Shown here one piece after another: positions 34,501 through 45,769 of a stretch of 64,000 bases of DNA. A model generated the notes under the pieces. It made no database searches. It had not been told where the DNA came from and saw only the letters and a program-made list of their open reading frames with translations. Positions within the stretch are counted from its first letter, which is position 1; each line of letters opens with the position of its first letter. Made by a program: the position numbers and the translations under genes. This DNA comes from Orychophragmus violaceus (lineage: Eukaryota > Streptophyta > Magnoliopsida > Brassicales > Brassicaceae): the NCBI GenBank assembly GCA_030180135.1, contig CM058230.1, positions 25,318,067-25,382,066 on the forward strand, written 5' to 3'.

Positions 34501-35846
34501 CTAAAGCTCTACCCAAAATATATAAATACAATTAATCGAGATGCAGCTCAAATTTTGTGAAAGAAAGAACTACGCTTTGCTTGATCTGTCCTCGAAGAGT
34601 ACGTAGCAACCTTTACAGGTTGCTGCCACTTTCACGTTTTAATTAAAAAAATACTTCTCTTTTTGTAACCACACCCCTAACTCCTAACAATCGACATTCT
34701 GGCCAAATGATCGATCAAATAAACACGTGTCATATGCACAGTGACATTGTGTCACATCATCGATTTGAGCGACCTCAAGTCGGGGCCAGACCCGCACGAG
34801 TACTTAGAAAAAGTTATGTAAGCCGAACCTCCTTCGCATAACTATGTTCAAGGACTCCACAAGATAAGCCTAGCATGTACTCACACCTAGATAACTAAAT
34901 AGATGACGAGATAAGCCGAGCCAAAGCTCGCACTCACAAACATCTGTGCATAAATAGGTGAGCATTGTTTTGATCTGAGAAAATCAAATACAGAAAAAGC
35001 CGGACACGTACTCGCACCTAAAATTTGATCTCGCCCAGAGTCGAGAAACGAATCGCACACACCAAGAAAAAGAGAGAGAAGGGAAAGAGACGTTCACAAA
35101 TCAAGCAAAAATCTTTCCTTTATTCCATTCTCGTCAAAATTACAAGGAAACATACAAAAAAAACAAATAAACAACAAAAAGGGAAAATCTAATTTCTTGA
35201 AAGACGATTTCATCCGAATCAGAGCTCGTGTGTTGTTCCCGATTTCATCCAACAAGGAGCCGAGCTCCCTCCTTGAAAGACGATTTCTACGTCTGTTCAC
35301 GGCACGACTACCCTCGAAAGTCAGAAGCCCAGCAGTGAACAACGACGAAACCGAGCTGGGGAGGATCGCCATTAGGTAAAAGAACCCGGAGAAGTCAACC
35401 TCAGCACACCAAAAAGGGATGACAGATCTTCGGAATTAGGTCCCATGGTTCCCCTGGAAACTCTGATGCCGACGGCCCCCTCTAACGGAATCCTCCCCTT
35501 ACATGGAGGAAGAAGAGCCAGTCCGATACCCCACCTGCCGCCCTGCTAACAAAAAAAATGTTAAAGAATTAAAAAGGGAGAGGGGAAGGGCACAAGCACC
35601 CAACAAACATACAACCGCTTACGTCAAAAGCGAGATGTCAAGGACGGGACAGCCACTGACACATTACTAAAATCAGTGATGCATCATACCCACCCAAACA
35701 GAAGAACTGTGTGTCACCCTTAAGTTCGCAAAGGCGACAAACAAGGGCGGCTTTCGGTATATTCCATACATCGACAAACCCTAATTTCGCAGGAAAAATA
35801 TGAGCCCGCTCGACAATGGTAAACACAGAAACTACGAAGGCCGGAG
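34501..35846. other. Post-protease non-coding region of element D
   Basis: No RT or integrase is visible. The segment resembles the 3' untranslated part of Tat elements. A minus-strand frame (35094-35372) contains no motif I recognise. Confidence 0.45.
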
Positions 35847-35851
35847 ACGGC
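35847..35851. repeat. Target-site duplication ACGGC of Athila A, left copy
   Basis: ACGGC directly precedes the outer LTR and recurs at 60022-60026 directly after the other end of the nest, bracketing the whole of Athila A. Confidence 0.9.
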
Positions 35852-37026
35852 TGATATACCATGGATTTTAGGGATTTTAACCATGGTATATGTCTTTGTT
35901 ATCAAGTCTTTTTATGTGTTTTGGAGTCTTTTCAGGTGTTTTACAGGTTTAAGAACATATGGAGCCTAATTGGACGTTTTGGGAGCATTTGGAGCAATTC
36001 TGCACTATTTAGAGACTTCACAGAGTTCACTGGCTACGTTTTCGCCTTGCAAAGGTCGTTGCAGTTCTGCAGTGGTCGACGCAGTAGGTAGACGCAGTTC
36101 TGCACAAAAAAATCTGCATTTTGGAGAAATTACAGTTTTTGCCCAGAAACTTCCCAGACTTGCAAAATGCCCCCAGACGTGTTTTAGACTATATATTAGG
36201 TTTTACAGCCACTTGTTAGGCTTTCATAACTAAGTTTTATTTTTCAGAGAGAGTTTTAGGGACTGGTTTTGTTCTCGAAAGAGACTTGATTTCGAACCCC
36301 TGTTCTTATTCTTTGATTATTTTATGATATCTACTTTGACTATGTTTTCTGTCATGATTGCTATGTCTGAGTAGATCTCTTGTTAGGTTAGGGATTCTCA
36401 TTAGGGATTTGAAGGAATGTTAGATTAACTAATTTATTCAGATTCATCATCTAGTTCTTCATCTAATCTGTTCTTAATGCTTAATCTGAACTGGCCATTT
36501 AGATTATTGATATTAGGTTGATTCCCGCAACGACAGTTGGTTAATTAACTAGATCTGATTAGGTGAATAATTTATCTATTCGCAAAGGAATTTGGTTTAG
36601 AGAAATTGTGAACGAATGAACTTGGAATTAATGCATGTTTAGAACTCTAGGATTCGCAACGGAAGTTGGTCTGCTAGGTTGTTAGACATAGATAATTATC
36701 GCAGCGACAACTGGTTAGTTTTACCTTCGTGATTCTAGTTCAAGAACGCTATAGATTGAATCTGATTAATTGTTATCTGATTTCCTGATATCCCGAGAAC
36801 TCCTGAAACCTGACGCCTTCGTTTGATTGCTTACATCCGTCTCGCTCGATCTGTTTACTTGCTTTCTATTTTATTTACTGCTTTACAAATTTGCTTCGCC
36901 TAGCTTAAATCCGAATTACTCATAATCTATCGTGTGACCAGAGTCCTTGTGGATTCGATACCCTAAGTACTACATCTGCATCACTGTGCACTTGTAGTTA
37001 GAATATGGATAAAACTAGACCTATCA
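35852..37026 (+). repeat. Athila A outer 5' LTR (A1), 1175 bp
   Basis: It starts TGATATACCATGG and ends GACCTATCA. It is closely similar (roughly 2.4% substitutions plus a 5-bp indel, counted by eye) to the split 3' LTR at 41246-41586 plus 59183-60021. It contains repeated 'CGCAACGACAGTTGGTTAAT'-type units. A Gypsy PBS stub TTTTTGGCGCCGT follows at 37029-37041. Confidence 0.9.
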
Positions 37027-37041
37027 AGTTTTTGGCGCCGT

Positions 37042-38215
37042 TACCATGGATTTTAGGGATTTTAGCTATGGTATATATCTTATTTATCAAGTCTTTCATT
37101 ATTGTTTTGGAGTCTTTTCAAGTGTTTTATAGGTTTAATGACATCTGGAGCTTAATTGGACGTTTTGAGAGCATTTGGAGCAATTCTGCACTATTTAGAG
37201 ATTTCACAGAGTTCATTGGCTGCGTTTTCGCAGTGCAACGGTCGACGCAGTTCTGCAGTGGTCGACGCAGTAAGTAGACGCAGTTCTGCACCCAAAAATC
37301 TGCATTTTGGAGAAGTTACAGTTTTTGCTCAGAAACTTCTCAGACTTGCAAAAAGGCCCCCAGACGTGTTTTAGACTATATATTAGGGTTTTTAGCCACT
37401 TTTTTAGGCTACGATTTACTTAAGTTTTATTTTATTTCAGAGAGAGAGAGAGGGGCTGATCTTGTTCTTGAAAGAGAGAGGATTTCAAACCCCAGTTCTT
37501 CATTCTGTTTTATGAGATTTGGTTTTCTATTCATGATGTCTTCTGTTTCGATGATCATATCTGAGTAGTTTACCAGTTAGGTTTAGGGATTCTCATTAGG
37601 GATTTCATGGAATTATAGGTTAATAAATCTGTAGGGATTCATATATGTTAGTTCTTCATCTAGGATTGTTCTTACTGCTTAATCTGAATTAGCTACCCAG
37701 ATTTATGATGTTAGGTTGATTGATACAACGACAGTTGGTTAATTATCTAGAAAAAACCTAGATGAGCAAGTTAATTACTCGCAAAGGAATTTGGTTCAAT
37801 TAGATTGTGAACATATCGAACTTGGAATTAAAGCTGGTTTAATCTGTTAGTAATTGCAAAGGAATTTGGATTGATGCACTTAGACTTAGAGAATTCTCGC
37901 AACGACAGTTGGTTAATTCTATATATGTGTTTGAGTTCTAGAACATTTATTAATTAGATCCCGATTGATTGATTGCATATGTTCCTGATTTCCTGAGAAT
38001 TCTCTAGACTTAACGCTTCGCTTCCTTGCTTACAAACTCGCCTGATTTACTTTCTGCTTGCTTTTAGTTTCTTATCATATTTTCTTTCTCCTAGTTTAAT
38101 CTTTTATGTTCTTAATCTATCGTTGACCGGAGTCCCTGTGGATTCGATACCCTAAGTACTACAACTACATCACTGTGCACTTGCAGTTAGTATAGGGTTA
38201 AAACTCGACCTATCA
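37042..38215 (+). repeat. Athila A inner 5' LTR (A2), lacking its first six bases
   Basis: It starts at TACCATGGATTTTAGGG directly after the PBS stub of A1 and ends GACCTATCA at 38215, followed by the full PBS TTTTTGGCGCCGTTGCCGGGGA (38218-38239). It is clearly more diverged from A1 and from the 3' LTR than those are from each other. Confidence 0.85.
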
Positions 38216-38485
38216 AGTTTTTGGCGCCGTTGCCGGGGACTCTTAGGAGTCTTCGATAGATTTGAACTTAGGGTTTTGACTAGGTTTTTCGTTTTTCTTT
38301 TTTGTTACTAATTTTTTTCTTTTTCTGTTTTTGCGTTTCAGGTACGCCTGTAATCGCCCTGCAACGATCGACACGGTCCTGTGTGTCGATCGTCACATCT
38401 TTGAACTTGCATCGATCGACGCTCGATCGACACAAGGCGAAATCAGAGATACCGAGAGCTTGAGCACTTAACAGGTTTCAGTCTA

Positions 38486-39892
38486 ATGGAGCCTGTGATT
38501 CTGATTCGCGGTAAAGACGGTGTTTTACGAGACCAAGAGGGTCATATATGCAACGCAAAGGGTCAGAAACTGGATGGGGAAGGAAACCCCATCATACCAT
38601 ACGCATTGGTGGAGCAGATAACTGAGATGAGAGACAAGATTGATTCTATCCACAACATCCTACTTTGGAAGAGACAAATCCGAGCTGATGCAGAAGCTGA
38701 AAAGTTTGCAGAGGTAAATTATATAGCTGGAGCTGATTATTATGGGCAGACATGTGGAAATCAGCAGAGACAAAGTTCTAGTTATGCTCCGAGATCGAGA
38801 GATTATGGTTATTCATCTCACCAAGCACCTCCTGCACCTACACATAAGAGCAGATTTGAAGTCATGATGGAGCAGTGTCTTGAAGGACAACAACAGACCA
38901 ATGTATCTTTCAACTCGAGGATTGAGAACTTGTACACTGATTTGAATGGTAAGTTTGAGTCCTTGAACACTCATATGAGGCTGATGGATACACAAGTACA
39001 TTAAATCTCAAATTGTGCCAAAGAGAAGAATGCTCAGAATGCTCATGTCAATGGCATCTCAGTTCAGGTTGACCATAGGCTGAATCAGGGATCATATCTT
39101 GAAGTTAAGGCTATGGAAATTGTGGAAAACAGAGAAGAATCCGAGATTGAGATCCCTGAGTTTGAGAGTTTCGACGGACCAGACTCGACAGAGATTGACA
39201 TTGATCTCTTGATAAAATCTTTCTGTGTCGATCGACACCCCCTTAGTGTCGGTCGACACGCAGTTCTGACGGCAATTTCGAGTTCTTACGACGAACAGAA
39301 TTCGGCCATGGTCGACACTGAAGGTCGACATCAATTCAATGTCGACCGACACCACTTCTGCGTCGGTCGACGCGACAGTCGGACAGACCCAATTTCGCCC
39401 AAATCTGATGTTTTTGCTGGGGAAAGGGTCTACAAACCTCCTATACCGTTCCCAAGAGTTCCTATAAGATCTAAACATGAGCATAGTGTAGTCAAGTACA
39501 TGGTAGTGGTGGATAAGAAGATGATCTCAACTGATGGTCATTTAAAAGAAGAAGCTCAGATTGGTGGAACTACGGTATCTGATAGTAGAGAGAAGAAGAT
39601 GGCGGTTCCTCTTGAACCTGCTCTAACATCTTCAGTACCTGTAACCGCTCATAAGCAGAAAGCTCCAGACATCAGATCTACACCAAAGGTAAGGTATAAA
39701 TCACCTAAGATTAAACCTCCTGACCACATTGCTTTGAATGCAGGAAAACGCAGTATCCCACCCAAGCTTCGCTCCCGCCCTAGTTCTGTTTACTCTTTCC
39801 TTGGGAGACCTCATGATCTGACAGCATACACACCACCATGGATGAAGAGATATTCACAGATACATTCAAAGTCTCTGTTGAAACCGCCATGA
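38486..39892 (+). pseudogene. Athila A gag remnant, core deleted
   Basis: The frame 38486-39004 begins like the gag of Athila B (RGKDGVLRDQEGHICNAKGQ against AEGTLRDQDNNPYNAAGHR). It then jumps straight to the post-core region (EVNYIAG, then FNSRIENLYTDLNGKFESL), so the Retrotrans_gag capsid core present in B at about residues 120-300 is absent. After a stop the frame 39113-39892 continues with SID-type repeats and a Lys/Pro-rich tail. No protease motif is seen. Confidence 0.8.
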
Positions 39893-39939
39893 ATCTGATA
39901 TCTTCCCATAGTCAAGCTAATGACTCAAAACAAGCGCTG

Positions 39940-39957
39940 AGTGGGAGGCAACCCACT
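39940..39957 (+). repeat. Conserved hairpin AGTGGG-AGGCAA-CCCACT in Athila A
   Basis: A 6-bp stem with a six-base loop follows CAAGCGCTG. The same hairpin occurs in Athila B at 45748-45765 with a compensatory outer pair (G-C instead of A-T). Confidence 0.75.
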
Positions 39958-39959
39958 GT

Positions 39960-41245
39960 TAGGTTCATTTTAGTTTTCGTTTTTCAATTTGATTTGGTGT
40001 TTTTAATTTTTCTGTTTTTGTGTGTTCAAAGGCTTGAGAAACAGGCAAAATCACATTGCATCGATCGACACACCTAGTGCATCGGTCGATGCAGTTACGA
40101 TTTACAGTTTACCGATTCAATTGCGGTCCAGACATCGGTTATTCACATAACCGAGAGCAAAATTAGCCTTGCATCGATCGACACCCTTGTGGCATCGATC
40201 GACACAGGGCGACGACAGGTACGTGTTCTGCAACTTTTCGGATTGTTTCGATTTGATTATTTATTCTCACCGACCCTAAGCTTGACACTACTGGGGACAT
40301 TGTGTTTTAAGTGTGAGGGAGGAGCTAGTGACGCACGCTTTTGTTTTCTTAAGAGTCAGTCCTATTTTCAAAAATTTGTTTTATTGAGTCAAAACCAGTT
40401 TAAGTAGGAAACAATGATTTATGAGAAGAATAACAGCACTTGCAGGAACTTAAGTAACCATTGGGATGAAGTTGCAGGATCTATCTATGACTATTAGAAA
40501 ACCCAGACACAGATCAACCTACTAAGGACATCCACATCACTTCAGGTATCAGAGGATCCTTTTTCTGACTTCACCTTAATACTGACTTAATTTTCTCACC
40601 TAAGGGCTTGGTATACCTTGTGTCGGATTCCTTTGCTAGTTCTGACACAGCCTGTAAACCTGTCCTATTTGGTTCCCTTCTCTCCTTCCATAAAGTAAAA
40701 AAAAAGGAGATAATAAACTGAGGATGAGTTAGTAACTCCGAAGTGGTCTCTGGGAGTGGTAGCTACAACTATCATCTCCTGTGCATCCATGGAATGTGTC
40801 CAAAGTACACTCCTTAACGGGAAGAGCACTGACAAAAAAAAAATGATACCCAATGGGGAAAAATCAGAATGCTAAGGAAGGGAAAAGAGAAGAAAGGGAC
40901 CAAAGAAAGATAGTATGGTGGTCTAGAGCAGACAAGGTAAGAGTCCATGTGCCCTTTGATCGATACTCCTTAGGTGAGACCGCACTTAAATACTTGCAGA
41001 AGTCAGTAGGGTGAATTTGAATGCGTGAATGTGATTGTGGAGTTTACTTAGGACAGTTGCTAAGTGTGGGGGAAGTATATGTTGGTCTTGATATCTTGCA
41101 GGTGATTCTTTCAGTGGATTACTAAGGGGAATCTGAGTGTTGTTGCTTCAAAGATGAAAAGAGTTTCTGAAAGTTTTCAAACCTCTTCACCATGCTTTGG
41201 TTCTTTATTTGCTTGAGGGCAAGCAAAAGCTAAGTGTGGGGGAGT
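39960..41245 (+). other. Long conserved 3' non-coding region of Athila A
   Basis: It aligns through most of its length with 45770-47063 of Athila B (for example GGAACTTAAGTAACCATTGGGATGAAG, TCACCTAAGGGCTTGG, GAGACCGCACTTAAATACTTGC), although neither copy is coding. It holds three copies of an AAGTGTGGGGGA polypurine motif (40309, 41062, 41232), the last being the functional PPT at the LTR edge. Confidence 0.8.
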
Positions 41246-41586
41246 TGATATACCATGGATTTTAGGGATTTTAACCATGGTATATGTCTTTGTTATCAAG
41301 TCTTTCTATGTGTTTTGGAGTCTTTTCAGGTGTTTTACAGGTTTAAGAACATCTTGAGCCTAATTTGATGTTTTGGGAGCATTTGGAGCAATTCTGCACT
41401 ATTTAGAGACTTCACAGAGTTCACTGGCTTCTTTTTCGCCTTGCAACGGTCGTTGCAGTTCTGCAGTGGTCGACGCAGTAGGTAGACGCAGTTCTGCACC
41501 CAAAAATCTGCATTTTGGAGAAATTACAGTTTTTGCCCAGAAACTTTCCAAACTTGCAAAAGGCCCCCAGTCGTGTTTTAGACTAT
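41246..41586 (+). repeat. Athila A 3' LTR, left part
   Basis: It begins TGATATACCATGG after the PPT GTGTGGGGGAGT. It is interrupted after 341 bp by Athila B (target ACTAT at 41582-41586 and 59178-59182) and resumes at 59183. The two parts sum to 1180 bp, matching LTR A1. Confidence 0.92.
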
Positions 41587-42785
41587 TGATATATCATGGT
41601 TTTTACCCATTTTAGACCATGATAAAGATGTGTTTTTAGTGTCTTTTGTCTTTGTTTAGAGTCTTTTACAGGTTAAATCAGGTTTGGAGCTAATTGGAGA
41701 TATTTGGAGCATTTTGGGACTTTTGGGACGTTTTGGCCGAGAGCTTAACTCACTGTCCGATTTATTGATCATGCATCGACCGACACACCTTGTGCATCGG
41801 TCGACACACTAGCGAAATGGGCCGTACGCGTCGGTTTAATGAAGATATGAAGATTTGCAAAGAAGCCCAAGATAGTTCCAGTATTTACACAGAAGCCCCA
41901 GCCGAGATTAGGCCTATATATAGAGGATTTTGATGTTTATTTTACTTACGCTTTCATAATTAAGAGCAGAGGATTTTTAGAGCTTTTGGGGCTGATCTGA
42001 ACCTATTACTTCATCTGTATTTGGAGAAGATTTCGAACCCCTTTTACTATTATTCTTTTATGCAATTTATTCATTCTATGATTATGTTTTCATTATCTAT
42101 GTCTGAGTAGATTCCTAGTTAGGTTTAGGGTTTCTCACATAGGATTTCATGACTTGCTAGACTTGTTCAATTTCAGTTAAGGATTCAAACTATATCTGTT
42201 CTTCAATTTAATTGTGCTTAAAGCAAGTTCTAACCTGATCAATTATAATCTAGATCTTAGGTTACTAAATACGTCATGGAAGTGGGGTTTAGGAATCTGA
42301 ACTAATTAAATTGGGCAATTAAACTATTCGCAAACGGAAGTTTGGTTTAGGATAATTGTGAACATATCAAACTTGGGATTAATGCTAGTTTAATCTGTTA
42401 GTTCTCGCAAACGAAAGTTTGGTTAGCTGCACTTAGACTTAGAGAATTATCGCAAAGGAATTTGGTTAATTCTATATCTGTGTTTTGAGTTCTAGAACTG
42501 TGCTTAATTAGATCCTTGCTGAATGAACTGTCTGCTTGTCTGATTTCCTGAGAATACCCTAGGCTTGACGCTTTTAATTACTTGCTTCCACAGCCGTTAA
42601 TCTCTGCTACTGATTTACTTTCTCACACCGCTTTTAATTCAATCACATTGCTTATTTCTAGTATTAGTCTCTACTGTTCTGATCTATTGAGACCAAGTGT
42701 CCCTGTGGATTCGATAACCCTATATACTACTTTGACATTGTTGTTCACTTGCAGTTTAGTATAGGGATTAATTCTTGACCTATCA
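41587..42785 (+). repeat. Athila B 5' LTR, 1199 bp
   Basis: It starts TGATATATCATGG, ends GACCTATCA, and is followed by PBS TTTTTGGCGCCGTTGCCGGGGA (42788-42809). The 3' LTR, after removal of element C, is also exactly 1199 bp, with about a dozen differences counted by eye (about 1.1%). It contains the bipartite TCGA cassette at 41773-41809. Confidence 0.93.
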
Positions 42786-43029
42786 AGTTTTTGGCGCCGT
42801 TGCCGGGGAACTCTTAGAGTCTTCGATAGGACCGAACTTAGGGTTTTTACTAGAAATTTTTCTTTTTGTTTTTGCTTTTTTCGTTTGTTTTTATTTTACT
42901 AACTTTTTCTCTGATTCTTTCTGTCGCAGGTACGAATTTCGCCTTGCGTCGATCGTTGCATCCCTTTGAGTCAATCGTCACTAGGCGATTCTGAGATTGA
43001 ATCGATCGTTGCACTGATAGCATCGATCG

Positions 43030-44241
43030 TTGCTGGACGATTACAGACAGTTTATGCCAACGCAGAAAACTCGAAGTAATCCGAACTCGAGCTTGCTTAA
43101 TCTCGGACTAGAGGAACTTGGACGTCTAGAGAGGACTATCAGAAGAGAAAAGAGAGAGAGAATGGTTCGAGAACGTCTGATCTTGATACCAGATGCTGAA
43201 GGTACCCTGAGGGACCAAGATAACAACCCGTACAATGCTGCTGGGCATCGGGTTGATGCTGAAGGGAATGTCATCCCTGATCCTCCTGAGCAACATCAAC
43301 AAGAGCTGAACCGAAACCAGGGTCAAGGACAGGCCCAAGGTAGAGAGATGGTGGTTCATGAGAGGACACTAGCTGATTACAACAGACCTGATGAGTTTCA
43401 TGCAAACCGAGCAGCTCTAGTGCTTCCTGCTTTTGAGAGGAATGATTTTGAGGTAAAGACCATCTACTACCAGCTGATGAGACAGATTGCTTTTCATGGT
43501 CTTCAAGCAGAGCAGCCTATGGATCACATTGACAAGTTTGAGGACATAGTCACTGGCATGAAGTATGAAGGAGTATGCCCGGACTATCTGTTCCTTAAGC
43601 TATTTCCGCACAGTCTTGCTGGAGACGCTAGTGCATGGCTGAGACAACTGGCACCTGGTCAGTATACTACCTGGGCAGCCTTAAAGAGTGAGTTCCTGCG
43701 TCACTTTTATGATGATGCTCGCTCGGATCAGTCCAGACAGGACATACTCACCTTTTCCCAAGGAGCTGTGGAGCCTTTGAAGACTGCCTGGATGAGATTT
43801 AAGCAGTATCAGCGTGACTGTCCACACCATGGATTCACAGAAGTACAGCTGATTGGTATTTTCTTCAGAGGCATAGATCTCCCTTATCAGACTGCGCTGG
43901 ATAATTCCAGTAATGCTAATTTCAACACCAGGACTCCTACACAAGCTAAGCAGTTGATTGAGAACCTGATTGGCAGCAACAGTTGCAAGACAATGGATGA
44001 AAGGAGGAAGAAATCTGGTGGAACTGTAGAGAATTCTGATATAGCTAATATAAGATCCAGATTGGACACAGTCTACAATCTCCTGACAAGTAAGAAAGCT
44101 GTCCACTTTGCCCAAGATGTAGAGGTGATTCAGACTGAGGAGGAAACTCAGGAAGAAGATGTGAATTTCATAGGAGGTTCTGGTTTCCAAGGTAATAGAT
44201 TTAGTAATCAACAGGGGAACATATTCTCCAATGGAGGATAG
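43030..44241 (+). CDS. Athila B Gag
   Basis: The 403-codon frame has an Arg/Glu-rich N terminus, a linker with GQGQAQG, and a Retrotrans_gag core at about residues 125-300 (FHGLQAEQPMDHIDKFEDI, LFPHSLAGDASAWL, TWAALKSEFLRHFY). This is the capsid precursor that packages element RNA. The frame ends at an in-frame TAG (44239-44241), after which the same frame stays open into the protease at 44341. The stop is therefore most likely a single nonsense mutation, or less likely a site for regulated readthrough. Confidence 0.88.
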   Translation: MLDDYRQFMPTQKTRSNPNSSLLNLGLEELGRLERTIRREKRERMVRERLILIPDAEGTLRDQDNNPYNAAGHRVDAEGNVIPDPPEQHQQELNRNQGQGQAQGREMVVHERTLADYNRPDEFHANRAALVLPAFERNDFEVKTIYYQLMRQIAFHGLQAEQPMDHIDKFEDIVTGMKYEGVCPDYLFLKLFPHSLAGDASAWLRQLAPGQYTTWAALKSEFLRHFYDDARSDQSRQDILTFSQGAVEPLKTAWMRFKQYQRDCPHHGFTEVQLIGIFFRGIDLPYQTALDNSSNANFNTRTPTQAKQLIENLIGSNSCKTMDERRKKSGGTVENSDIANIRSRLDTVYNLLTSKKAVHFAQDVEVIQTEEETQEEDVNFIGGSGFQGNRFSNQQGNIFSNGG

Positions 44242-45507
44242 ACTGGTGGTTTTCAGAAGACCTATGGACAAGGTACTCAGAGAACCTATGGATCTACATC
44301 CTATCAGACTCCTCCTGCACCTACAGCCCATGAGAGCAAAATGGAGGCTATGATGGAACAACTGATTGAGAGTCAGACCAAGATTTCTGTGGACTGCAAC
44401 AAGAAGTTGGACGCTGTCTATGAAGACCTCAATGGGAAATTTGAGTCTATGAGCACTCACTTGAAGCAGTTGGACACTCAGGTAAACCAGATGTCCAGCT
44501 CACTGAAGGGAAAAGGAGTGGCAGACACTCATGTTAAGGCCTGGTCTGTGTACATTAATGATGGATGTCACCTAGGTGAAAGATTTGAGCTAAGCACAGC
44601 TGAGTTGGTGACAGAACAAGAATTTTCGGATATTTGTGAAAAACTCTCAGGTGAAATCTGCTGCAGTGCGTCGATCGATGCAACATCTGTGCCGATCGAT
44701 ACACCAGTCGGGATGGCAACGATCGACACATCCTTAGTGTCGGTCGTTGCAGGGCGTGAATGGACAAAACTGTCGGATGATAATGGCATAGATGCTGACT
44801 TGGAGCTTGATCGCCTGTTCAATGGAGCCTCTGAAATTACTCAACAGGAGATCTACGAACAGATTTTTAGACAACACTCCTCAGTGTCTGAAGTGATTAG
44901 GCAAGAGATTGAAGAGCTGAAGAAATTAGAAGGGATTGGTGAAGAATTGGAAGAAATTCCAACTTCTGATGATCCACCTTATCATCCATGTGTACAGAGG
45001 TACCTGAACAAGATGTTGCCCCTGGATGATGATCTGAAAGACTGGGTGATAATAGTTCCTCAGCATATTAGTGATGTTCTGCTAACTAAGGTCCCGAAGA
45101 AGCTGCCTGATCCTGGAGTCTTTGTACTGGATTGTTCTATCTTTGAGGATAGTTTTAGACGCTCTCTGTGTGATTTAGGAGCTGCTGGAAGTTTGATGCC
45201 TTACTCTGTGGCAGAGAAGCTGGGTATGTTGGATTTTACTCCTACTAGGACTTCTCTTGTCCTAGCTGATCAGTCCATACGAGTTCCTGAAGGACTCCTT
45301 ATGGACATTCCGGTGAGAGTTGGAAACTACTTAGTTCCAACGGACTTCCTTGTGCTGAGATATGACTGTGATCCGGATGAAGCATTATTGCTTGGGAGAC
45401 CCTTTTTGGCTACAGCAGGAGCGTTGATTGATGTTAGGAACAACTTGATAGACCTCCATCTGGGAGATGAACCACTGCACTATGAGATGGACTGCGAAAG
45501 CCACTGA
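44242..45507 (+). CDS. Athila B C-terminal Gag and aspartic protease
   Basis: This lies in the same frame as the upstream gag after one TAG; the first ATG is at 44341. A coiled segment (KLDAVYEDLNGKFESM) is followed by SID-type repeats encoded by the TCGATCGA cassette (44668-44750). Then comes a retropepsin-like domain with CDLGAAGSLMPYSVA (about 45170), VPTDFLVL and GRPFLATAGALIDV, ending at the TGA of 45505-45507. Athila proteases usually show LGASVSLMP, so the catalytic aspartate is kept. No polymerase follows. Confidence 0.85.
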   Translation, partial: TGGFQKTYGQGTQRTYGSTSYQTPPAPTAHESKMEAMMEQLIESQTKISVDCNKKLDAVYEDLNGKFESMSTHLKQLDTQVNQMSSSLKGKGVADTHVKAWSVYINDGCHLGERFELSTAELVTEQEFSDICEKLSGEICCSASIDATSVPIDTPVGMATIDTSLVSVVAGREWTKLSDDNGIDADLELDRLFNGASEITQQEIYEQIFRQHSSVSEVIRQEIEELKKLEGIGEELEEIPTSDDPPYHPCVQRYLNKMLPLDDDLKDWVIIVPQHISDVLLTKVPKKLPDPGVFVLDCSIFEDSFRRSLCDLGAAGSLMPYSVAEKLGMLDFTPTRTSLVLADQSIRVPEGLLMDIPVRVGNYLVPTDFLVLRYDCDPDEALLLGRPFLATAGALIDVRNNLIDLHLGDEPLHYEMDCESH

Positions 45508-45747
45508 TAGATGAGCAGACATTCACCATAAGGGACGCAGATTTTGAGCAGCCTGATCATACCATGGTTATAAATCCTGGAGCACATTTCACTCCATCTT
45601 TTCTTGGACATGAGCATTCCGCAACAGCCTACTCACCACCTTGGATGAGGAGACTTGAACAGAGACAGAAAAAGTCTCTGTCAGGACCTCCTGGTACTTA
45701 AAAATTCCCACCCGTCCAGTCAAGCTATTGACCTTAAACAAGCGCTG

Positions 45748-45765
45748 GGTGGGAGGCAACCCACC
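45748..45765 (+). repeat. Conserved hairpin GGTGGG-AGGCAA-CCCACC in Athila B
   Basis: This is the same six-base loop and stem as at 39940-39957. The outer pair is changed from A-T to G-C on both sides, so pairing is kept. It is preceded by the shared AACAAGCGCTG. Confidence 0.75.
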
Positions 45766-45769
45766 ATTA

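Larger units (their letters stand above)
31634..35846 (+). mobile_element. Degenerate Tat-like Gypsy element D, left part
   Basis: LTR, PBS, gag remnants (32145-33370) and an aspartic protease (33950-34260) are present in the same order as in element C. Reverse transcriptase, RNase H and integrase are missing. After the protease the sequence jumps to a post-pol region resembling that of C (GTACGTAGCAACCTTTACAGG at about 34600 against GATACGTAGGCAGCCTTTACC at 53930). Athila A interrupts it at 35851, and D resumes at 60027. D is the outermost and oldest layer of the nest. Confidence 0.75.

Noticed and set aside
35094..35372. Minus-strand frame as part of a host gene
   Set aside because: It lies within element D between post-pol sequence and the Athila A insertion; no motif supports a gene.
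43681..44460. 259-codon minus-strand frame opposite Athila B gag
   Set aside because: It is antisense to a well-supported Retrotrans_gag domain and has no recognisable motif.
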